From: CAXGUU01 sp964012875
GTDB lineage: Bacteria; Pseudomonadota; Gammaproteobacteria; Ga0077536
Assembly (NCBI GenBank): GCA_964012875.1
Contig: CAXGUU010000196.1
Span: 1 to 6,435 of the forward strand
Reading direction: 5' to 3'
DNA length: 6,435 nt
The notes under the pieces are model-generated. The model did not search any database. It was not told the origin of the DNA and worked only from the letters and a program-made list of their open reading frames with translations. Both the position numbers and the translations under genes were made by a program. Shown piece by piece: positions 1 to 6,121 of the stretch; positions within the stretch are counted from its first letter, which is position 1; the number at the start of each line of letters is the position of its first letter.

Positions 1-474
1 TTCGGCATGACCGATGATGAGGCAGGATGGAAAGTCAGTGTCGACGTTGACCTCATGGCGACGGTGCGGGCGACTCAAACCGTCGCCCCCTGGATGGCTG
101 AGGCGGGCGGCGGATCCATCGTTCATGTTTCTTCGATCTCAGGTCTCGAGCCCGGTTCACCACCGGCTTACGCCGCCGTCAAAGCCGCTTTGTTCAACCA
201 TGCTAAGACCATGGCGCAAAACCTGGCACCGCAAAACATTCGGGTCAACTGCATTGCCCCCGGTTCAATCTATTTCGAGGGCGGCTTCTGGGACATCGTG
301 AAACAAAACGACGCAGACATGTTCAATGGCGTCGTTTCCACGATCCCCTTCGGCCGCATGGGTTCACCCGAAGAAGTCGCCGATGCCATTGTCTATATCG
401 CATCGAGTCGCGCGAACTGGGTGTCCGGTGCCACGCTGGTGGTGGATGGCGTCCAGCACAAGGGTATTTATTGA
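1..474 (+). CDS. Short-chain dehydrogenase/reductase (SDR), C-terminal part, 5' truncated by window edge
   Basis: NAD(P)-dependent oxidoreductase of the classical SDR family, acting on an unknown alcohol/keto substrate in the cytoplasm. The frame is open from base 1, so the ATG at 7 is internal and the gene begins outside the window. About 157 residues are visible. A classical SDR has about 250-260, so the N-terminal Rossmann GxxxGxG segment is missing. Counting from the Met at base 7, the catalytic Ser is S43 in VHVSSISG and the catalytic pair is Y55/K59 in YAAVK. The conserved NxxxPG stretch is NCIAPG at 81-86, and the family C-terminus VSGATLVVDG is at 139-148. The position usually held by the helix-4 Asn of the catalytic tetrad appears to be Asp (D15 in VDVDLM). 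The next gene starts 15 nt after the stop, which suggests co-transcription. The family call is secure; the substrate is not readable. Confidence 0.93.
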   Translation, partial: FGMTDDEAGWKVSVDVDLMATVRATQTVAPWMAEAGGGSIVHVSSISGLEPGSPPAYAAVKAALFNHAKTMAQNLAPQNIRVNCIAPGSIYFEGGFWDIVKQNDADMFNGVVSTIPFGRMGSPEEVADAIVYIASSRANWVSGATLVVDGVQHKGIY

Positions 475-489
475 ATTTCAGGTCGCGTC

Positions 490-1554
490 ATGATTGAAAA
501 CCCCTACTACTCCCAGGAGCTCCACGGTCCGTACGAAATTTACGATGCCGGCATTTTTGAGTTCGAAGAAGGCGGTGTGCTGCCGGAACTCAAGTTGGCT
601 TACGCCGTGCACGGCAAGCTGAGCGCGGACAAGACGAATGCAATCCTCTTTCCGACCTGGTACTCCGGCACGTCGAAAATTCTGGAGCAGCTCTACATCG
701 GCGAAGGCCGTGCGCTGGATCCGAGCAAGCACTGCATCATTTGTATCAATCAAATCGGCAGTGGGCTCTCGAGTTCACCGCACAACACGCCGGCGCCCTG
801 GAACATGGCCAAATTCCCGCGCGTTCGCATTGGCGATGACGTCCGCGCCCAGCACCTGCTGCTGACCGAGCATTTTGGCATCGAGACACTCGAACTCGTG
901 GTTGGTGGGTCCATGGGTGCGCAACAGGTTTACGAATGGGCCGTGCGCTATCCTGAAATGGTCAAACGCGCTGCAGCGATTGCCGGCTATGCCAAAAACA
1001 CTGACCATGATTTTCTGTACACCGCGACACTGAACGAAGCCATCGAGTCCGATCCGGGTTGGAACGACGGCTGGTACAGCTGCCGCGAAGACGTTCACGA
1101 AGGATTGCGTCGACAATCCAAGTTGTGGTCGGTGATGGGCTTGTGCACTGACTTTTTTGCGCAGGAGCGCTGGCGTGACCTCGGCTGCCGCTCGCTGAAG
1201 GATTTCCAGGTTGGTTTCATGGAAGGCTTGTTCACGCAGATGGACCCGAACGATCTACTGTGCATGGCCTGGAAGTGGCAGCGCGGCGATGTCAGTCGAC
1301 ACACCGGCGGCGATTTGCGCAAGGCACTCAAGCGCATCACCGCAAAAACATTCGTCATGCCCATCGACAGTGACATGTTCTTTAAAGTCGCTGACTGCCG
1401 CCGCGAGCAGAAAATGATCAAAGGTGCGGAGCTACGGATCGTCAAGAGCATCGGCGGACATTTCGGGCTGTTCGGTTTCGAGCCAGAATACCATGAACAG
1501 GTCGACGGGCATCTGAAGGAATTGCTGGCAACCGAAGTCGAGAAACAGAGCTGA
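490..1554 (+). CDS. MetX-like alpha/beta-fold hydrolase/acyltransferase (homoserine O-acetyltransferase family, probably not true MetX)
   Basis: A 354-residue cytoplasmic alpha/beta-hydrolase with the architecture of the homoserine acetyltransferase family. Residues visible: an N-terminal strand region with LPELKLAYAVHG (31-42), FPTWYSG (54-60), and the nucleophile elbow GGSMGAQQ with S141. A helical cap region spans roughly 165-285. The candidate acid is D295 (or D293) in PIDSDMFF, and the candidate base is H324 in GGHFGLFG. Length matches the family (about 350-380). Genuine MetX enzymes usually have GHDxFL around the histidine. Here the residue after His is Phe, so the Asp proposed to contact the homoserine amino group is absent. 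The neighbours are catabolic (SDR, crotonase, CoA ligase), not methionine genes. I infer an acyl hydrolase, thioesterase or acyltransferase acting on a pathway intermediate. The ATG at 490 is preceded only by a weak AGG-type ribosome site at 480-482. It was kept because the N-terminus MIENPYYSQ leads straight into the family's usual first strand and the 15-nt gap to the SDR is operon-like. Confidence 0.88.
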   Translation: MIENPYYSQELHGPYEIYDAGIFEFEEGGVLPELKLAYAVHGKLSADKTNAILFPTWYSGTSKILEQLYIGEGRALDPSKHCIICINQIGSGLSSSPHNTPAPWNMAKFPRVRIGDDVRAQHLLLTEHFGIETLELVVGGSMGAQQVYEWAVRYPEMVKRAAAIAGYAKNTDHDFLYTATLNEAIESDPGWNDGWYSCREDVHEGLRRQSKLWSVMGLCTDFFAQERWRDLGCRSLKDFQVGFMEGLFTQMDPNDLLCMAWKWQRGDVSRHTGGDLRKALKRITAKTFVMPIDSDMFFKVADCRREQKMIKGAELRIVKSIGGHFGLFGFEPEYHEQVDGHLKELLATEVEKQS

Positions 1555-1564
1555 AAACGAAAGC

Positions 1565-1570
1565 GGAGGA
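1565..1570 (+). promoter_or_regulatory. Strong Shine-Dalgarno (GGAGGA) that bears on the crotonase start
   Basis: GGAGGA lies only 2 nt before the ATG at 1573 but 8 nt before an in-frame GTG at 1579. The second spacing is the more usual one. The GTG at 1579 is therefore a serious alternative start, which would give a protein beginning (M)ATLSTGTND and two residues shorter. The motif match is directly seen; which start is used is inference. Confidence 0.7.
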
Positions 1571-1572
1571 AG

Positions 1573-2403
1573 ATGCACGTGGCAACGCTGAGTACAGGAA
1601 CGAATGATCTGGTGGCCGAACTGACCAATGGCGTTTTAACGTTGACGCTCAACCGCCCCGACGCGCGCAACGCGATGAGTTCAGCGATGGTGACCGCGCT
1701 GGACGAGCAGCTCGCAAGTGCGGAGTTAAACGCTGAAGTGCGCTGCCTGGTCCTCACAGGTGCAGGCAAGGGATTCTGCTCCGGGGGCGACGTCAAGGGC
1801 ATGGCCGCCAGTGGCGATGGCACCGTTGGCGACAACACCATCGACATCGCGATCCACCGTCAGCGTCTGAGCCAGCGTGGCACAGCTGGTCGCCTGTATC
1901 GCATGCCCAAACCAACCATCGCGGCGCTGCCGGGTGCCGCTGCTGGCGCGGGACTGTCTTTAGCCCTGGCCTGCGATTTGAGGGTTATGGCCAGTACCGC
2001 GATCATGACCACTGCATTCGCGCGGGTCGGATTTTCCGGCGATTACGGCGGCACGTATTTCCTAAGCCAGCTGGTCGGCACGGCCAAGGCACGCGAACTC
2101 TATTTTCTTTCCGAGCGGGTTTCCGCCGCCGACGCGCTCGCCCTGGGACTCGCGAACTGGGTGGTCGAACCGGAAGAACTGGCCACCAAGACCAACGACA
2201 TTGCGATGCGCCTCGCCACTGGCCCGTCGGTCGCCTACCGCTATATGAAAGAGAATCTTAATCGCGCCGTTGACGGTGCCGAGCTTGAAGACTGCCTCGA
2301 TCTTGAAGCGACCCACCATATCCATTGCGGGCAGACTGAAGATCACCGCAATGCGACGAAAGCGTTTGTGGAAAAGAAAGAGCCGGTTTTTGTCGGTCGC
2401 TAA
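1573..2403 (+). CDS. Enoyl-CoA hydratase/isomerase (crotonase) family protein, PaaG/isomerase-like active site
   Basis: A 276-residue crotonase-fold enzyme, expected to act on a CoA thioester in beta-oxidation-like chemistry. Seen in order: an N-terminal strand with LTLNRPDARNAM (24-35), and the CoA/oxyanion segment FCSGGDVKGM (68-77). The second oxyanion segment is GAAAGAGLSLALACD (121-135), followed by FARVGFSGDYGGTYFL (149-164) and a C-terminal helical region ending in FVEKKEPVFVGR. Aligned by eye to classical hydratase, the two catalytic glutamates (rat Glu144 and Glu164) fall on S129 and F149. D157 in the GDYGG motif sits where PaaG-type isomerases carry their catalytic Asp (PDSGG). I therefore favour an isomerase or other CoA-thioester chemistry over simple hydration. 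The gene follows the alpha/beta hydrolase by 18 nt and is probably the last gene of this operon. The start may instead be GTG at 1579, judged by Shine-Dalgarno spacing. Confidence 0.92.
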   Translation: MHVATLSTGTNDLVAELTNGVLTLTLNRPDARNAMSSAMVTALDEQLASAELNAEVRCLVLTGAGKGFCSGGDVKGMAASGDGTVGDNTIDIAIHRQRLSQRGTAGRLYRMPKPTIAALPGAAAGAGLSLALACDLRVMASTAIMTTAFARVGFSGDYGGTYFLSQLVGTAKARELYFLSERVSAADALALGLANWVVEPEELATKTNDIAMRLATGPSVAYRYMKENLNRAVDGAELEDCLDLEATHHIHCGQTEDHRNATKAFVEKKEPVFVGR

Positions 2404-2422
2404 AACGGCAGGCCGGTAGGTT

Positions 2423-2438
2423 GCGGCGGCAACGCCGC
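2423..2438. terminator. GC-rich hairpin with GCAA tetraloop between convergent genes, candidate bidirectional 3' end
   Basis: A perfect 6-bp stem GCGGCG/CGCCGC encloses a GCAA loop, which is a GNRA-type tetraloop in the plus-strand RNA. It lies in the 39-nt gap between the crotonase stop (2403) and the ligase stop (2443), where both transcripts should end. There is no U-tract on either side, so it is not a canonical intrinsic terminator. It may act as a 3'-end stabiliser or a weak terminator. Confidence 0.4.
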
Positions 2439-2442
2439 GCGC

Positions 2443-4056
2443 TCACTCGGTAAACACGTTGGCCGCGCCCGGCGCGAAAGCTTCTAGCAAGAACCGCTCC
2501 TGCGGTTTTTCGGACGCGGTTTTCGGTATTTCCTCAACCACGTGCAAATAGGTCGGCACGAAGTTGGTCTCGAGTTTGTCCCGACACCAGCGAAAGACGT
2601 CAGCGTGGTCGAAACTTGCGCTATCGAAGGGCACGATGGCGGCGACCACGTCCTTCTCACCGGGTACGCCGTTGGCTGAGGTCACGCCGTAAACGAAGAC
2701 GTCATCCACCTGCGGATGCTCCGCCAGCTCTTTTTCAACGAAGGCCGGATTGACGAAGTCACCGTTGTGGCGGATGCCCCCACCCTTGCGATACATGAAG
2801 TAGAAAAAACCGTCCTCGTCGCGGTAACCAATATCTCCCATGCGCAGCCAGCCGTCCTGAGTCTTCTTTCCTGAGGCCTCTGCATTCTTGAAGTAAGACA
2901 CCGGCGGGCAGGTACCGTCAGCGTTCTGGAAAACGATTTCGCCGGGTTCTCTGGGCGGGCATTCCTGATCGTTGTCATCAACGATACGGCCGCTCATGGA
3001 CGGCGGCGGTTTGCCGATGCTGCCGACCGGACCCGTTCCGGGTGGGTTGAGCGTGAGCCCGCCCTCGGCCGCACCGTAGAACTCGTAGATATCGACATTG
3101 AAGCGTTTGGCAAAGTTCTCCCAGATCGCAGCTGGCATACCTGCACTCAGGACGAAACGCACCGGGTTATCCGCGTCGTTGTCCTTCAACGGCTCACTGT
3201 AAATCGCGGTCGTCATTCCGCCAAGCAGATTGAAAGTCGTACAGCCATACGCGCGCGTGATGTCCCACAACCGGGACTTGGTGAATTTGCGGCTGAATAC
3301 ACCCTTTAGCCCCAGGGCGAGCGTCGTGCCCAGGGTAATCAGCTGGGCGTTTGCGTGGGTCAGCGAAAGTCCGGTGTATGGACGATCGTTTTCTCTGAGT
3401 CCGAGTACTTCACCAAGGCTCGCAACAAATCCGAATCGCCCGTAGGGCGAGAGAATCGCCTTGGGATCACCCGTTGTTCCCGAGGTATACAGCATCTGCA
3501 TGGGTAGCTCGGGGTCGGAAACCCGCGGCAAAATCTCAGCACCTCGCTCGGCCAGGACATCGGCGAACGAGCGCCATCGCAAACCATCAAAGGCGACACC
3601 TGAACCCGCGTCAGTAGCCACCACCCAGATCCATTCTAGTTGCGGGCAGTCGGCGACAATCTCCCGGATATACTCGAGCGCATAGTCACCGACCACCGCG
3701 CCGCGACAGCCCGCGTGGTTCAGCATGTAGGCCAGCTTCTGCCCGCGCGTACGCGGGTCGATCGGCACAAAAACGGTCCCCGAGATCGAGGCGCCAACCA
3801 TTGTGTCGACAAATTCGGGGTGATTTTGCGTGACTACCCCGAAAGCGTCACCGACCTGCATGCCTTCCGCGTCAAGAGCAGCAGCAACCGCCTGCCCATT
3901 TTGCCACAATTCGCGGTAACTGCGCGTCTCATCGGCAAAGCTGCCGTCGGCCAGTACTCGCACAAAAGTCAGAACATCGACATCGGGCTTCACATCGAGA
4001 CCGCTCAAAATGATGTTGGAAAGCATTAAGGACTGCGGGTCATTGGGGTCGATCAT
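2443..4056 (-). CDS. Class I adenylate-forming acyl-CoA synthetase/ligase (ANL superfamily, AMP-binding)
   Basis: A 537-residue AMP-dependent synthetase that should activate a carboxylic acid to acyl-AMP and then acyl-CoA in the cytoplasm. Numbered from the ATG at 4056, the P-loop YTSGTTGDPKA is at 190-200 and a THAN motif is near 233-236. The adenine-binding YGAAEGG is at 327-333 (the usual form is YGxTE). The ribose-binding motif GWLRMGDIGYRDEDGFF is at 402-418, with D408. The hinge region YRKGGGIRHNG is at 422-432, and a C-terminal PKTASEKPQE at 511-520 carries the likely catalytic lysine K517. The hinge normally begins D-R-x-K-D; here the first Asp is Tyr and the second is Gly. The frame extends 10 codons further to a TTG at 4084-4086, but that TTG overlaps the proposed -10 box, and the protein from ATG 4056 begins cleanly MIDPNDP. 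No clear Shine-Dalgarno precedes either start. The context suggests activation of an intermediate handled by the neighbouring crotonase. Substrate unknown; the sequence does not justify naming it CaiC or FadD. Confidence 0.92.
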   Translation of the reverse strand: MIDPNDPQSLMLSNIILSGLDVKPDVDVLTFVRVLADGSFADETRSYRELWQNGQAVAAALDAEGMQVGDAFGVVTQNHPEFVDTMVGASISGTVFVPIDPRTRGQKLAYMLNHAGCRGAVVGDYALEYIREIVADCPQLEWIWVVATDAGSGVAFDGLRWRSFADVLAERGAEILPRVSDPELPMQMLYTSGTTGDPKAILSPYGRFGFVASLGEVLGLRENDRPYTGLSLTHANAQLITLGTTLALGLKGVFSRKFTKSRLWDITRAYGCTTFNLLGGMTTAIYSEPLKDNDADNPVRFVLSAGMPAAIWENFAKRFNVDIYEFYGAAEGGLTLNPPGTGPVGSIGKPPPSMSGRIVDDNDQECPPREPGEIVFQNADGTCPPVSYFKNAEASGKKTQDGWLRMGDIGYRDEDGFFYFMYRKGGGIRHNGDFVNPAFVEKELAEHPQVDDVFVYGVTSANGVPGEKDVVAAIVPFDSASFDHADVFRWCRDKLETNFVPTYLHVVEEIPKTASEKPQERFLLEAFAPGAANVFTE

Positions 4057-4084
4057 GGCGGCGGCTCGTGGCTGGGTAGCACCC

Positions 4085-4112
4085 AATCTAATTCAGCGAG
4101 AGCCGGAGTCAA
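4085..4112 (-). promoter_or_regulatory. Candidate sigma70 promoter for the acyl-CoA ligase
   Basis: Read on the minus strand, TTGACT (4112-4107, 5 of 6 to the -35 consensus) is followed after 16 nt by TAGATT (4090-4085, 4 of 6 to the -10 consensus). Transcription would start near 4078, giving a leader of roughly 20 nt before the ATG at 4056. Prediction by eye only. Confidence 0.5.
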
Positions 4113-4121
4113 GTCGACTTG
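4110..4121. promoter_or_regulatory. 12-bp perfect palindrome CAAGTCGACTTG, candidate operator between divergent promoters
   Basis: CAAGTCGACTTG equals its own reverse complement. It overlaps the -35 box of the ligase promoter and lies about 30 nt upstream of the -35 of the quinohemoprotein promoter. A further half-site, CAAG at 4125-4128, forms a second inverted repeat CTTG-N3-CAAG with the right arm. A dimeric regulator is a reasonable inference, but no regulator gene is in the window and the cognate family is unknown. Confidence 0.4.
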
Positions 4122-4150
4122 CATCAAGCACCCGTTCGACCGCCAGCACG

Positions 4151-4179
4151 TTAACCGCCGGGGCGCTTCGCTATATGAT
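4151..4179 (+). promoter_or_regulatory. Candidate sigma70 promoter for the PQQ dehydrogenase
   Basis: TTAACC (4151-4156, 4 of 6 to the -35 consensus) is followed by exactly 17 nt and then TATGAT (4174-4179, 5 of 6 to the -10 consensus). The start site would be near 4186, giving a leader of about 39 nt that contains the Shine-Dalgarno. The 7-mer TATATGA at 4172-4178 recurs at 4198-4204, but a promoter there would start too close to the ribosome site to be convincing. Confidence 0.55.
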
Positions 4180-4213
4180 GCGCGACAAGGTTTTCAGTAT
4201 ATGAAATGAATCC

Positions 4214-4219
4214 GGGGAG
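4214..4219 (+). promoter_or_regulatory. Ribosome binding site GGGGAG for the PQQ dehydrogenase
   Basis: GGGGAG ends 5 nt before the ATG at 4225. This spacing, plus the signal peptide that begins at that Met, fixes the start codon. Confidence 0.75.
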
Positions 4220-4224
4220 AAATC

Positions 4225-6075
4225 ATGACCTTTGCCAGCCGCCTGTTACCCATGCTTGCGCTGATAACTATCAGTATTGCGACCACCCAGTCCCGCGCGG
4301 ACGACGATCGGGCCATTGGCAAGAATGCTTTCGAATCAGCCTGCACGTCATGTCACAGTGATAACCCGGTACCGCGCGCGCCGTCGCTCGCACAACTGGC
4401 AAAAATGCCGCCGGAAAAAATATTCGATGCGCAGACCATTGGCTTGATGGTGCTGCAGGCCTCAGCCCTGAACGAGCTGGAGAAGCGCGCGCTGTCGATT
4501 TACTTATCGGAAATTCCCTGGGGTTCGGTCGCCAAACAAAAGGTCGCCGAAGACCTACCGATGTGCGAAAACGGCCAGCCGGTATCGGTGGCCGATTTCG
4601 AACAGCCCCATTGGAACGGCTGGGGACTTGATACCGACAACACGCATTTCCAACCCGGAGACCGGGCCGGGGTATCGAGAACCGACCTTGAGAATCTTGA
4701 ACTGAAATGGTCGTTTGGGTTTCCGGGCGCAACCGGCGTCACGACGCAACCGGCCGTGCTCGGCGATCGCCTGTTTCTGGGCTCACCGTCCGGCGCCGTC
4801 TACTCGCTCGACAAACGCACCGGCTGTGCCCACTGGAAATTTGATACCGAGGCCGAAGTGCGGGCGGCTATCACGCTGGTGCCGGGCGAGGACGGTGCGA
4901 TCACACTTTACGCAGGCGACCGCAAAGCCTGGCTTTATGCCCTCGATGCGAACACCGGCGAACTCAAGTGGAAGGACCGTGCCGATGAGCACGAATGGGC
5001 CGTCATCACTGCCTCGCCGGTAGTCCATAAGAACAAACTCTATATCGCGCTTGCTTCATTCGAAGAACTCGCTGGCGGCTCCGTGACCTACGAGTGCTGC
5101 ACTTTCCGCGGCAGCGTTGTGAAATATGATTTGGCCACCGGCAAACGCGACTGGAAGCAATCGCTCGTGCCGGAACCCCTGGTTAAAACCAAAAAATTAT
5201 CCAATGGCACCCAACTCTGGGGGCCTTCTGGGGTCGCCGTGTGGTCGCAACCGACCATCGATGAGACAGCGGGCGTCCTCTACGTCACCACCGGTGACTC
5301 TTATTCCGCACCGGCATCATCGACCAGCGACGCGGTCGTTGCGCTCAGCCTCGCCACCGGTGAAATCGTGTGGTCAGTGCAGACCACCGCCGACGACGCC
5401 TTCACCACGGCCTGTGTTTCACCCAACGCCGACCCCGTATCGCGTGAGGAATGTGGTCCCGATGTCGACTTTGGTTCCTCGGCGATTCTGCGTACCCTGC
5501 CAAACGGGAAGCGCATTCTGCTGGCAGGGCAGAAATCCGGCGTCATGCATGCGCTCGACCCGGACAACAAGGGTGCGATCCTGTGGCAAAGGCGACTTTC
5601 ACCCGGTGGCGTACTCGGTGGTATTGAATGGGGCTTCGCCGCGGATAATGAACACCTGTACGTCCCCATCTCCGACGTCTGGGAAACGCGCGCTGCACCC
5701 GGGCATGCCGGCGGCATTTATAAACTCAAGTTCGCTGACGGCGCCGAAGTCTGGAACATCCCGGCTGCAGCACCCGATTGCCTGGAGCGGGCGGGTTGCA
5801 ACGCCGGCCAACCGGCCGCAGCCACGCTGATACCGGGCATCATTTTTTCAGCCGCGATGGACGGCCACATGCGCGCTTACGATTCAGGCACTGGCGAGGT
5901 ACTTTGGGACGTCAATACCGGCGGCAACTACGACACAGTCAACAAGGTGGCTGCTTCCGGCGGTTCAATTAAAGGTGCCGGCGCTACGGTGGTCGACGGC
6001 TGGGTTTACTTCGGTTCGGGCTACGGCCTGTTCGGCATGCCGGGCAATGTATTTCTGGCCTACGGTCCCAAGTAA
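4225..6075 (+). CDS. Periplasmic PQQ- and heme c-dependent alcohol dehydrogenase, polyvinyl-alcohol-dehydrogenase type quinohemoprotein
   Basis: A 616-residue secreted quinohemoprotein. Residues 1-25 form a Sec signal peptide: R6, a hydrophobic core around 7-20, and probable cleavage after SRA at 23-25. An N-terminal cytochrome c domain follows, with CTSCH at 40-44 and M75 as the likely axial ligand. From about 115 onward lies a PQQ beta-propeller with repeated W-motifs of the DxxTGxxxW kind: near 195-204, 240-249, 301-310, 375-383 and 552-561, with degenerate copies near 444-454 and 502-510. A vicinal Cys pair (C291-C292), as in PQQ alcohol dehydrogenases, sits in ECCTFRGS. D391 in the ADDAF segment is the best candidate for the catalytic Asp. 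GPDVDFGSS is at 411-419 and C397/C410 may form a disulfide. Heme before propeller is the order of polyvinyl alcohol dehydrogenases; ethanol-type quinohemoproteins carry the heme C-terminally. The natural substrate may be another secondary or primary alcohol. It has its own promoter and is divergent from the ligase. No PQQ biosynthesis genes are in view. Confidence 0.9.
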   Translation: MTFASRLLPMLALITISIATTQSRADDDRAIGKNAFESACTSCHSDNPVPRAPSLAQLAKMPPEKIFDAQTIGLMVLQASALNELEKRALSIYLSEIPWGSVAKQKVAEDLPMCENGQPVSVADFEQPHWNGWGLDTDNTHFQPGDRAGVSRTDLENLELKWSFGFPGATGVTTQPAVLGDRLFLGSPSGAVYSLDKRTGCAHWKFDTEAEVRAAITLVPGEDGAITLYAGDRKAWLYALDANTGELKWKDRADEHEWAVITASPVVHKNKLYIALASFEELAGGSVTYECCTFRGSVVKYDLATGKRDWKQSLVPEPLVKTKKLSNGTQLWGPSGVAVWSQPTIDETAGVLYVTTGDSYSAPASSTSDAVVALSLATGEIVWSVQTTADDAFTTACVSPNADPVSREECGPDVDFGSSAILRTLPNGKRILLAGQKSGVMHALDPDNKGAILWQRRLSPGGVLGGIEWGFAADNEHLYVPISDVWETRAAPGHAGGIYKLKFADGAEVWNIPAAAPDCLERAGCNAGQPAAATLIPGIIFSAAMDGHMRAYDSGTGEVLWDVNTGGNYDTVNKVAASGGSIKGAGATVVDGWVYFGSGYGLFGMPGNVFLAYGPK

Positions 6076-6106
6076 CCAGGATTCAACTCAGGGACGGCCG
6101 ACCTCA

Positions 6107-6121
6107 TGAGCGATCTGCTCA
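6107..6121. terminator. Small hairpin at the convergent 3' ends, weak candidate
   Basis: TGAGC and GCTCA pair as a 5-bp stem around a 5-nt GATCT loop. It spans the end of the short gap after the quinohemoprotein stop and overlaps the stop codon of the Fe-type dehydrogenase. There is no U-tract and the stem is short, so terminator function is speculative. Confidence 0.2.

Noticed and set aside
490..1554. Assigning the gene as metX (homoserine O-acetyltransferase)
   Set aside because: The family fold fits, but the Asp after the catalytic His is missing and the context is catabolic, so the symbol would mislead.
1095..1847. 250-codon open frame on the minus strand, antisense to the hydrolase and crotonase genes
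   Set aside because: Spans two well-supported genes and their junction, has a low-complexity Ser/Arg/Pro-rich translation, and matches no recognisable family. It is a GC-rich antisense shadow.
4057..4086. Ten-codon N-terminal extension of the ligase from a TTG at 4086
   Set aside because: The TTG overlaps the proposed -10 box, has no Shine-Dalgarno, and the extension carries no family features.
4198..4205. Second -10-like element (TATATGAA) before the PQQ dehydrogenase
   Set aside because: A start about 7 nt downstream would leave essentially no leader for the Shine-Dalgarno at 4214-4219. I keep it only as part of a TATATGA direct repeat.
5126..5830. 234-codon plus-strand open frame inside the PQQ dehydrogenase
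   Set aside because: Out-of-frame shadow of a gene with clear propeller motifs; its translation is Pro/Arg/Ser-rich without domain features.
490..6075. A pva (polyvinyl alcohol degradation) operon formed by hydrolase and PQQ dehydrogenase
   Set aside because: The hydrolase has no signal peptide, is a MetX-type protein and lies in a different transcription unit, so it does not resemble the secreted oxidised-PVA hydrolase.
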